64,000 nt of DNA from contig OX485803.1 in the NCBI GenBank assembly GCA_950295325.1, forward strand, positions 62,573,554 through 62,637,553. The letters run 5' to 3'. Position numbers and translations under genes: made by a program. This stretch comes from Polytrichum commune (lineage: Eukaryota; Streptophyta; Polytrichopsida; Polytrichales; Polytrichaceae). Positions 55,065 through 64,000 of the stretch are shown piece by piece; position 1 is the first letter of the stretch; each line of letters opens with the position of its first letter. A model generated the notes under the pieces. It saw nothing but the letters and a program-made list of their open reading frames with translations. It searched no databases and had not been told where the DNA came from.

Positions 55065-57258
55065 TGTGAGGCCAAACCCCCCACCCTTAAGCGTCCGTAG
55101 TCCGAGTAGTGGGTTTGGGCTCACATTCCTCCGCGGTAGTGGATTTGGACTTGGATGAGTCCATAGTGCAAGGTTCACCCTTCAAGTGGTCTTGGATTTA
55201 ACTGGAATTTCACTTTTAACAACTCAATGTACGATTTCAATACGTATGTGGAGAATACACAAGTTAACTATGTTATTTTAACCTCCTTATGCTCGGGTGC
55301 TATTTTGTCTTTGTTTGCTTCTAACGTCCATCCGGCTGCTTTAGCTACACAAGCCCTTAAGGATATCCCTCTCCTAAATGGAGTGCGTGCCGTTGACTCT
55401 ATACTACCACTTGAACTATCACTTGTGTATTCCGTATCGCTACTATAAGAGGTCTCACTTGGTGTCTCCATACCGTACATAAGCCTTTAAGTATTAAGAA
55501 ATACTTATGTGACTTATGTCAATCTCTCCCTCGCACCTTTGGTCTTTGCTTCCTTTGTCTTGCCATCGCGAGAGTGCTCCACATTCTCCATTAAGTTGTG
55601 CACGTGGTTTATTTTTAAAGAGAGGATGCAAGTGTTAAAAAAAACACTATTCTCTATAGTCAATCTCAAATACATTTACTTGTGAAAGCCACACATAATA
55701 CTAACTAGCATAATGTAACTAACTACTTGTCTATGAGCTAATTAGGTAGGCTATCTACTAAGCTCCTTCATGAACCCATCTCTTTACTTTCTAATTACAT
55801 AAACCTAGCTCCTTCATAAACCCAGCTTCTTAGCTTCTAACTAAACAAACCCAGCTCCTTCATAAACCCAGGTCCTTCATAAACCCAACTCTTTACTTTC
55901 TAACTAAACAAACCCAGCTCCTTCATAAACCCAGCTCCTTCATGAACCCAGCTCCTTAGCTTCTAACTAAACAAACCCAGGTCCTTTATAAACCCAGCTC
56001 TTTACTTTCTAACTAAACAAACCCAGCTCCTTCATGAACCCACAACTTTGTAGTTGTAATCCCCAACTACCTCACTAATTATTCAAGCCCTTAACTAATC
56101 TTCCTACCTAATTTCCCTAATTCTACTAACAACCCCTTTCTAATCACACAATTCTTCTCTAATCCTAAAATCCTAAAATCCTAGAGAGGAGAGGGGGAGA
56201 GAGAATTTCCTAACTTCACTAAGACTAACTAATCCACACAAGTATATTTTTGCACTCATCACAACATCAAGTGCTCAACTCTTAAACATGGAACTTGCAA
56301 CCACGTGTATTCAAAACATGAACTTTAAGTACCACAAATTGGAATCATGAATTAACTTTAAAATCCTTCACGTCAACACTAATTCTACCAAGAGGTCAAG
56401 CCCTCTTCAAGGCTAACAAGCCTTGGCTCTCAAACTAAAAACTAAGCACACACATGTGCTCCAATATGGCTTCCCACACCCACACTTATAACTCGTGGGG
56501 TGCCTTGGAGCACAAAGGAAAGAGAGGATGAGTGAGGGAAGAATGAGGGATTATATAGTAAGCTTGAGGGGGTGAGCACCCTCAAGGCTCACGATAAGCC
56601 CTTGAGATTTCCTCCTACTTAGTAGGCGCCAATCCTATCTTCTAAGCCTTCCTCCCTCAAATGATCAACAAGGATCCTAATTCGAACATTTAACTAGCCT
56701 TGGCTTTCTACCTACCACACTTTACCAAACTTGGGATGCTTCAACCCAAACTTAGCCTCTTTCGCTTTCCGCCGCCATAACTTTCTCCCCTTACTTTCCC
56801 AAATCGTCGCTCACCACTTAATTCAAACCACGATGCTTAACTCGTGATTTGATTGGTGCTTTGAGAATTTGCTTATCCTCCACCTTGCATTCTTCCTTGG
56901 GCCTTCCCCATTAAGTGGCCATGATGAGGTGGTCCACTTGTGCGCTCCATGTGATCCTCCATTCATCCCAATTCGAATGCACTTGCCTCTTGAGTCACTT
57001 TGGTTGTCTCCATCCATTTGTACTAGCCTACTCACTAACTACTCAATCCAAGTTCTCCTTACCTATCCTCATTCACTCAAATCCTTCCGAAGGTAAAAAC
57101 ACAATAACAACTCACATCCTAGTCTCTTACAACATGGTACTTCTAAGACTAACATTTCACTCTTTTTATATTTTTGTGAAGTAACATGCTACTTCAAAGT
57201 GCATCAACTAACGTTTCAAGGGTCTAAGACTAAATGTGGGCACCCTTTTGGGCTCACA
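55065..57258. mobile_element. 2194-bp solo LTR-like insertion at the junction of two MULE copies
   Basis: Starts TGTGAGGCC and ends GGCTCACA, so short inverted termini with TG..CA. The flanks GACAC (55060-55064) and GGCAC (57259-57263) are similar but not identical. Left of it is transposase A; right of it is intron 2 of accessory gene B. It contains a minisatellite of AAACCCAGCTCCTTCAT-type units (about 55790-56045) and a possible TATA (GATTATATAGTA, about 56550). No coding region is convincing; a 70-codon minus frame at 55268-55480 is unsupported. Confidence 0.62.
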
Positions 57259-58229
57259 GGCACCTACTTCTGATGTTAAGCAAACAAGAAATGCCGAGAG
57301 CAAACTGATGAGGCTTAACCTCCTAGTTTCTTAATGGCCTACTTCTGAACTTAACAAAACTTGAAAGGCCTAAAGCAAACTGATGAGGCATAACAACCTG
57401 ATTTCTTAATGGCACCTACTTCTGATGTTAAGCAAACAAGATATGCCTAAAGCAAACTTATGTGGCAACACCTTCTGATGTCTCAAGCGCCTACTTCTGA
57501 ACTTAACATTTCTTGAAATGCCGTGAGCAAACTCGAAACCCTACATCTCACATACTCTATGCCGTGAGCAACCCAAGTGAGCATTTCATTTAGTCTGAGA
57601 TAGCAAGAACCTCACCACACTCAAAACCCTACCTCCCACATAGTCACTAAACCCAAATCAAGACAAGGCCGTGAGCAACCCAAGTCCACATTCCATGTGC
57701 TTTGAAAATCAAGAACCTCACCTCACTCCAAACCCTACCTCTCACATTCTCACTCAACCCAAATCATGGCAAGGCCGACAGCAACCCATGTCCACCTTCC
57801 ATGTACTTTGAAAATCAAGAACCTCACCTCACTCCAAAGCCTACCTCTCACATTCTCACTCAACCCATTTCAAGCCAAGGCCGAGAGCAACCCATGTCCA
57901 CCTTCCATGTACTTTGAAATTCAAGAACCTCCCCTCACTCAAATCGCTACTCCTCACATTCTCAGTAAACCCAAATTCAATTTGATATTCGATGTACTTT
58001 GAGAAATCAAGGTAATACAAAGGCCGACATGTAGTTTTACCTCACCTGGTTCACTTACCCTAAACATACCAAGGCCGATAGCCGTAGTCATGTAGACTAG
58101 TCTTTTACCTTGATATCAACAGTAACCCTCGGCCAAATGGAGGCCTCGGATCCGAGGCCTCCTTCCCCCACCCTCTCATTATGTGCACTTCTAAACCAAC
58201 ATAGCATTCCCGAGAGCCCGACACCTTAC
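57259..58229 (-). repeat. intron 2 remnant of accessory gene B with one palindrome
   Basis: 57259-57540 has three diverged units around CACCTACTTCTGATGTTAAG. 57590-58010 has about four units of 105-115 bp (CAAGAACCTCACCTCACTCC, CCTACCTCTCACATTCTCAC) related to the long spacer of the copy A array. The palindrome with half-site GAGGCCTCGGA sits at 58140-58161. So the same intron carries the same repeat family but only one palindrome. Confidence 0.75.
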
Positions 58230-59165
58230 CAGGATTTGGAGTATGCCATCCACTGAAGCCCCAATATCCGCGCCGCTATCTTCCGAGCTCCCGTCCTCTG
58301 TCGGCGTTATTTGAGTGCTCCTCGTGTCACCGAGGTTGACCTGCGTTTTTCCTCTCCCGCGGCGACGCCCTCGCTTCGATGTCTCTTGTGTTCCGCCCAC
58401 CTTGCTTCGCAACAATCTTGAAGCAGGGGTCACAATATCCATATTTAGGGTTTCAGTCCCTGGGCCTCCTCCTTCAGCTCTTTCGCGGCCTCCCAGTAAA
58501 TTGGATTTCAGATCTTCCTCAGCCGTTTTCCTCTTCGACGCCTTCATTTTTTCTCTTCTCTGAATCGTTGGCTGTCCCGACAGCGGTCCTGTCTCTTCTA
58601 ACGCCTTTTCAGTTTGTTGTGCTACCTCCACGTTGTCTTCTTCTTCGTAGCTATTTCCACTCTCTCCACTCACCCCTTCCTCCTATATTTTAGACATAAC
58701 AATGTTTAGGGCAATGATGACAAACCATAATATTTAAGATAAAGTTGTTTCACAATTCAATATTTTCCTCCATTTTAATTGTGTGCTCAAACAACTGAAT
58801 ATATGGAGCACCCGAATAATACGTACAACACTTGTAGAGTTCGTCTCCTCGCGTGAGTCCTCTTGGATGCTGTCATTTCCCAACTCTTCCACTTCTGCCA
58901 TTGTCTGTGCTTTACTTCCGTCCGCCTTCTCTACAATCGGTGATAAAAGGAAAGGCCGTATCTCACAGTCTAGCCTCCACGAAGATTTAGGATGCCTTAA
59001 ATCCTTGGGCGTTCCACGGTCCTTGATTGGCGCATTCGTTGACTGTGTCTTTTGTGTCTTCACTGTCTTCCTCTTCTTGTCTGTGTAATGTGTAGACGAT
59101 CGCCTCCTCTTCTTCTTCTTTGATGGTTCCGCTGTCGGAGGTTGTGAATTGCCTATTTCCTTCAT
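58230..59165 (-). pseudogene. accessory gene, first two exons (copy B, truncated)
   Basis: Exon 1 is 59165-58827 (113 codons: MKEIGNSQPPTAEPSKKKKR start, basic run, then ELGNDSIQEDSREETNSTSV). Exon 2 is 58682-58230 (151 codons: NSYEEEDNVEVAQQTEKALE, a KASKRK basic patch, SEDSGADIGASVDGILQIL end). Both introns have GT..AG borders and phase 0, as in copy A. The protein is close to copy A over this part. The remaining eleven exons, including the ParB-like and methyltransferase-like parts, are missing to the left, where an insertion lies at 57258. Confidence 0.78.
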
Positions 59166-59363
59166 GTGTTCAGGCCTCCAGCAATTCAGACCCAATCGCT
59201 ATATTTCCTTTCCACAACCTCACCACATCAAACTCGCACATTGGAAAGTGAGTGAGCTTGCATTTTTCTCAATTTATAATTCATGTTTAGGGTTTTCATC
59301 TTTCTGACAGTCGTTCCGTGTTTTCCATTTTTGGCATCATTCATTTGTTCACTATATATCTCT
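59166..59363. promoter_or_regulatory. divergent promoter region, element copy B
   Basis: 198 bp between divergent start codons. It shares CACAACCTCACCACATCAAA and CACATTGGAAAG with copy A. TATA-like ACTATATATC is at 59351-59360, close to the transposase ATG, and TTTATAAT at about 59272-59279. The conservation between copies suggests one bidirectional promoter for both genes. Confidence 0.6.
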
Positions 59364-62300
59364 ATGGCTTCCTCGTCTTCTGTGCCTTGTTTGTCAGAGA
59401 TGGCGGAGCTCCGTGCCAATGGCTTTGGAGTGCCCATCCTCTTTCCTATAGATGCAGACGGATTTGCACATGTCTCTTCCCTCCACCTTAGCATCAGGTT
59501 CTCCTTGCAAGATGGTTCAATCTGGGTCGAACGCGAAATTTATGATCCCCTTACCTCTTTGTTGTCCTTGACCATGCGTGAGAATCGCATTCTTGCCGAC
59601 AACGGATCATTTGTGTGGAAACTTCCCGCAGGTAATTACAGAGTCTACGGACTCCCTGAATCTCGGCCACACGTTTCCACCGAGATCCGTACCCCTCCTT
59701 ATTCTTCCGCTTCCACGTTCAACACCCCTCCCGCCGTTCGTGTGAAGATTGAACCTGGTATTCATACTGTCATACATCTTTCTGATTCATCTGATAGTGA
59801 TGAGCCCGTTCATTCCACTCCTAATATCGTGCCATCTTCATCCTCCTTCGGTCCCCCCTCCTTGTCCCCCCCCCCTGTGCACCTTGATCCTATGTGTCAT
59901 CTTCCCCCATCCCCTACCAAACACACCCCTTCCATTCTTCAATGTCTTCGTTCTCTTGCTTCCATGCCCGGTAAGAAAAACATCCTTAAGAAGCTAGATT
60001 ATGACACCTTGCGAACTGAAGAGGTGAATTTTCTCCCCCCTCGATTTGATGGTGATCTTATGTTTGTCCTTCCCCCAGTCGGTGTCTCTTCCTCTCATAA
60101 GAAGGCCCAATCTATGGACGGCATGGACAAACGCTATGACAGCCATGTTTGGACTAAGACCCAGACCACCAATATCACCAATGACATGGACCTTGCTTTT
60201 CGCTCCTCCATTTGCGTTGGCCACCTCCAGTGCCAAAATCCTCAGTGCGATTACCTACAACATGCTCATCGGACTTCCCCGGTCAATGATACTGATTTCG
60301 ACGGATTCACCAAGGAGCCATTCCCCGTTGGTGGACCCTTGCCTTTGGGATCCACTCTAGTGTGCCGGATATGTAAGAACCCTCCCAAATGCATTGCACC
60401 ATGTCCTGCCAAAATCTTCTACGTCCACGGCAAAGGCACCACTCAGCGTGCCTATATTCATCTAGGCAACCATCATCATCCCGTCAAGGTTGGCAACTGC
60501 AGAGATAGCCGCAAGCGCATCGACGCCCTAATCGAGGAGCACGTCGAGCGAACGCCCCAAGCCACTCATAGCAAAATCGTCCTCGAAGCCAGCAAGGACC
60601 TTGTGGGTGAGTTCCTCCTCCGCAATGATAGTGATCCTCATCACATTCTCTCCTTGGAAGAACTTGAACCAGTTTTTGATCGTTGCAAGGAGTTGAATTC
60701 CCCCCACCTCCGTAACAAGGTTACCAATTTCAAATACTTACGTAGGTTAGGGGTTATGGATGGAATTGCCAAACTTCGAGGTGTCAGCAACTGGGCCTAT
60801 GTCCAGCGTAATCAATTCCTGGGCCAGGGTGATGATACGGACAAAGTTTTCGTTTTCAAGATGTCCGAAGTCGGCCCTGGTAGTGGGGTCGACTTGGTTA
60901 AGCGCATGCAACCTGGTGGGGATCTCGAGCATGCTTGGATGATGTCTGACCATGTCAAACGCGTTTCCAAGTGGACCACCATGGCCTGCCACGTATACGA
61001 CGGTACCTACCAGCGCGTCATGACCATCGCTTGCTGCGACTTCCAATCCGAAGACAAGGATGCTCAAGTTCTTTTTTGGCATAACCTCAACCACGTCATG
61101 GCCCGCCATGGATTCCCCAAGCCCCACTTCAAAGGCTTCATGGCCGACAGTGCCCAAGCCAATTGGAATGCCGTGAGGATTGTTTACGGGTCCGGAGACC
61201 CAAAGGTTCCCATCGATGGGCGTGAGAGAACGTGCTACTTCCATTGGACCCAGTCTTTGGAGAAACACACCAAGCTATATATCAAGCATGACTTGCAAGA
61301 CCAACACAAGCGTCTCTGCCTGCAGTATCGCGACGCATCCTCTATGCTCAAGGCGGAAACGAGGTACCTCGCCATCAAGGCCTGGTGGGCTTCGTCTAAC
61401 TGCACCTCAGATGAGGGGCTCAAACACCTTCAGCTTTGGCTGGCCTTCTGGCACTTTCGTTATCGACAATGGGGTGGCTTCATGGAATTGGTGTGTCTTT
61501 ATTGTTATTGCTTTTTGTTTTGTGTTTTATCTTTTTTTTCAAGTTTTTCTTATTTCTTGCACACCCTTTCCATTTCATAGGAGAAAATCATGACCGCCGA
61601 GGAATTTGCACAAATGCCCAATTGCAACCTTGCCGAATCCATTCACAACAAATGGCTCCAAGCGTCCGGCAACAAAGGTGGCGATCTATACGTGGCCACT
61701 ATGGATGACTATATTCGAGCTTTCCTCCAAGTTGTGGCGTACCATCAGTTCCTTAAGGGTGGCATTGGGGGCGATGGCCCTAGCAAAGAAGAACTCAAGC
61801 TTCGTGCCGCTCAACGTCGTGCTCAACGTATTGGTGACCCCACTGTCCTGCAGAAGGTTCTTCTCGACATGCCTGGCGGAGAAGAATTTTGTACTTGTAG
61901 TCCCCACCTTGAGGGTGCCGAGGTCTTTGGCTCCCAGAAACGCAAGCCTGACACTCCCATTGGAGCTGACGATGAAACCCACCGCCCTGACACCCTCAAC
62001 TTCTCTCGCCCTCGTGTCGCACAGAGAACCACAAGATCTCAAGTTTCACCTTTGCCTACCATCGTCGAGGAGTCCTCCCCGACATTGCTCGAGGTTCCAC
62101 CACCCCCTTCCACTGGTCTGGATTTTTGCCGTGTCACTGCTGTCCAAGAATCTGAAGTGGACGAGAAGCTCTGGCATATTGCTCGTGTTCCTTACAATTC
62201 CTCAAAGGCATGTTGGGCCATGCATGCTGTCACCAAGAAGAAATGCACTGCCAAAATCGTCTCCAATTCCAAGAGCACCCCTGCACCGGCTTACCTTGGA

Positions 62301-63038
62301 GTTTGGAACTATTACAAATTCACCACACCTAAATCTGAAAAGTTCTTTTTCTGCCCTGACGACATTGAGCGTTGTGTGAAAGGTTCACGTCGCAAGTGGG
62401 TCGACAAATTATCTGCTGACCAAGAACGACCTTCGATTCCTCCCGTGTGGCCTGTCAAGCTTGGTACCAACCTCACTCGTCCAGAGATACTAAAGCTTGA
62501 AAATGCCGGATTCCAGCTCCCGCAGAAAGAACGCATCACGCCAACTCGCCTCTTCAACACTTCAGCTCCTCCCCTTGACCTCTCCGGAATAGATGTTCCT
62601 GCCAACCCCGACTCTTATCCTTCTTCCAGGCAGTCCAAGGCTACGAGACGGTCTGCTACTGCACCGTCAACAAAACAAATGCAGATGGTCGCATCTGCAC
62701 GAGCTATGGACGGGACCATTTTGAAGGTTACTATGATTCCACGCCCTGGATTTGGTTGCGTGCTTACGTTGCAATCCAAACCTGCACCTACACAATCTAT
62801 TTACCAACTGACAGTCAGTTCCTTGCCTGAGTGTAATTGCCCGGCCTTCAAGGATATGATATCAAAGTTTGGCCGGAAACGAAATTCGTTTTTGCACTGC
62901 AAACACCTGTACTTCATATTTGTTAAGGTGTCTAATGCAGACCCTGAAGTTGATTTGTTCATACACGCCCCTACCTTTAGCTTCAATGAAGTCAAACTCA
63001 TCCTAGAAGGAGGCCTCTTGACACAATCTACTTCCTAG
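59364..63038 (+). CDS. MULE-type transposase with WRKY-GCM1-like and SWIM zinc fingers (two exons)
   Basis: Exons 59364-61490 and 61581-63038 (90-bp GT..AG intron, in frame), about 1194 residues. The start MASSSSVPCLSEMAELR was chosen by alignment with copy A. An acidic stretch lies near 135-150. A Cys/His module (CVGHLQCQNPQC, VCRICKNPPKC, HLGNHHHPVKVGNC) spans about 280-380 and probably binds element ends. The catalytic region has DGTYQRVM (Asp546), FMADSAQANWNAV (Asp595), the C-x2-H motif CYFHW (Cys624, His627) and, after the intron, NLAESIHNKW with a candidate Glu. A SWIM finger follows near the C terminus (CNC at 62832-62840, CKH at 62898-62906). The open frame has no stops, so the gene may be functional. 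MULE transposases cut and paste DNA. Confidence 0.85.
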
Positions 63039-63199
63039 AATTCCTCTCAGCCTAGCACTACATTAGGCTATGATATATGTGTCCATTTCTGGACCTCTTG
63101 TGCAATCATAATTGATTGATATAATAAATTTATAATCTCATGGCTTATTTTTATTCATTTCAAAATTTTGTATTATAATGTTTCCTATGTCTATCAACT
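63039..63199 (+). terminator. 3' region of transposase with candidate poly(A) signal
   Basis: AT-rich tail after the stop codon, with AATAAA at about 63126 in GATATAATAAATTTATAATC. The next open frame starts at 63200 on the opposite strand, so the two genes converge here. Confidence 0.45.
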
Positions 63200-63667
63200 C
63201 TATTTCCGTTTTGCATAATTCTTTGATGATTCCGAGGGAGGTGGACCCGGTCGAAGCAAGTCAATATAAGAAACTGTTTTATCTTTCATTCGATCCTTCA
63301 GTGGACGACGATGCGGCGACAATCCTCTCATCCTTTCGCGAAATGAAAGAGACTTGGAAGATTCGCCTACCACCTTCACCTCCTGCTCCGTTTCGTTCGG
63401 TTTGTCTTCATCCAAATCAACGTCCTTCTCCGGTACATCTGCCTGCCTCTTTTCATTTTTCTTATATTCATTCTGCTCCTCCTGCATCCTCCACCTCCAT
63501 GCTTGTATAGACTGCGAAAATGGAGTCACCTCGTAGTCATCACTACTTTGATTTCCAGCAGCAAACTCAAATTCCGGCGATGGATTAAAGGGAATATGAG
63601 GATCTCCTAGACTTCTAATTTCTTTCTCCCATCCTAGTCCAGCAAACATGTCTCTCTCATCTCCCAT
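63200..63667 (-). CDS. hypothetical acidic protein, convergent to transposase
   Basis: An open frame of about 155 codons from ATG 63667 (MGDERDMFAGLGWEKEIRSL) to 63200. It is charged, with an acidic Glu/Asp/Lys-rich middle (EEQNEYKKNEKRQ, VDLDEDKPNETEQEVK) and a basic RMRGLSPHRRPLKDRMK end. I see no known domain. It lies 161 bp from the transposase stop, tail to tail. It could be a third gene or terminal exon of the same element, or part of a neighbouring element running in from the right. No splice sites were assigned. Confidence 0.45.
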   Translation of the reverse strand: MGDERDMFAGLGWEKEIRSLGDPHIPFNPSPEFEFAAGNQSSDDYEVTPFSQSIQAWRWRMQEEQNEYKKNEKRQADVPEKDVDLDEDKPNETEQEVKVVGESSKSLSFRERMRGLSPHRRPLKDRMKDKTVSYIDLLRPGPPPSESSKNYAKRK

Positions 63668-63688
63668 TGTGTGCAAGTGTATATACAA

Positions 63689-64000
63689 TCATGTCGGGTA
63701 TGAGTTCAATTTATAATCTATTCGACCAAAAATGATAATTGCTCCAGTCCAAGCTATAGAGTTGACTCACATATAGGACAAAGAGAAAAGTGATGGAATA
63801 AAAACGAAGCAAGTTGATTATTTTGATTGACTCATTCTTCAATTATACCAATCTCATAAAATTCATTTTCATTGATTATTTCTTGTAATCATCCTTGGTT
63901 TTAATAATTCAACGACCTCACGGTTTCCAAACTTAATGAGACCATTTCAAATTCAGGGCATTTTCTTAATTTTAGGACCTATACATCCCACGGAAATAGG
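63689..64000. other. unassigned AT-rich end of window
   Basis: No open frame, repeat unit or terminal inverted repeat was identified. If the MULE copy ends here its terminal inverted repeat was not recognised. The last 13 bases match part of the gypsy leader, which I treat as chance. Confidence 0.4.

Noticed and set aside
55268-55480. 70-codon minus-strand ORF within the 2.2-kb LTR-like insertion
   Set aside because: Serine-rich, no domain and no second copy to show conservation.
63983-64000. Possible start of another gypsy leader (CCACGGAAATAGG matches 41505-41520 inverted)
   Set aside because: Only 13 bases match and the neighbouring sequence does not; likely chance.

Overview
This looks like a transposon-dense piece of a eukaryotic nuclear genome, most likely from the green lineage (a streptophyte alga or a bryophyte/fern-grade plant). 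The reasons are spliceosomal introns with GT..AG borders, Ty3/gypsy elements primed by initiator-Met tRNA, a MULE-type transposase with a SWIM finger, and a Ty3/gypsy element that carries a cytosine-5 DNA methyltransferase, an arrangement reported from charophyte algae. No ordinary host housekeeping gene, tRNA or rRNA gene was recognised. The species call is inference only.

Layout. (1) 1-14199, minus strand: a decayed Ty3/gypsy element with the order gag - zinc knuckles - protease - C5 methyltransferase - RT - RNase H - integrase - PHD finger. It is split by a nested 7.2-kb chromovirus copy (4857-12082) with 973-bp LTRs that look identical by eye and a CAGTG target duplication. (2) 14200-41399: a stack of nested copies of that same chromovirus family (two minus-strand copies, two plus-strand copies, a solo LTR and a recombinant LTR) plus a 2.84-kb solo LTR of another family. 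Every copy whose RT segment survives lacks the RT catalytic core, and every copy holding the RNase H segment carries tandem duplications of the RT-RNase H connection, yet they have kept jumping. (3) 41400-42407: a second fragment of the methyltransferase-gypsy leader, then unannotated sequence. (4) 42408-55064: a divergent gene pair. On the minus strand is a 13-exon gene whose product has a basic N terminus, a ParB/sulfiredoxin-like segment and a C-terminal beta-class (N6-adenine/N4-cytosine) DNA-methyltransferase-like domain. On the plus strand is a MULE-type transposase. Intron 2 of the minus gene holds a 5.5-kb array of 34 palindromes of 22 bp in higher-order repeats. (5) 55065-57258: a 2.2-kb LTR-like insertion sitting exactly at the junction of two copies of that element. 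(6) 57259-63667: the second copy, with the first two exons of the minus gene, the shared promoter, a complete two-exon transposase (about 1194 aa) and a further convergent ORF.

How the parts fit. The pairing of accessory gene and transposase occurs twice with the same first exons, splice phases and bidirectional promoter, so I read it as one mobile unit. The window therefore seems to hold two unrelated transposon families, each with its own captured DNA methyltransferase domain: a C5 type in the gypsy polyprotein and an amino-methyltransferase type beside the MULE transposase. The rest is the record of their invasion by a coding-dead but recently mobile chromovirus family.
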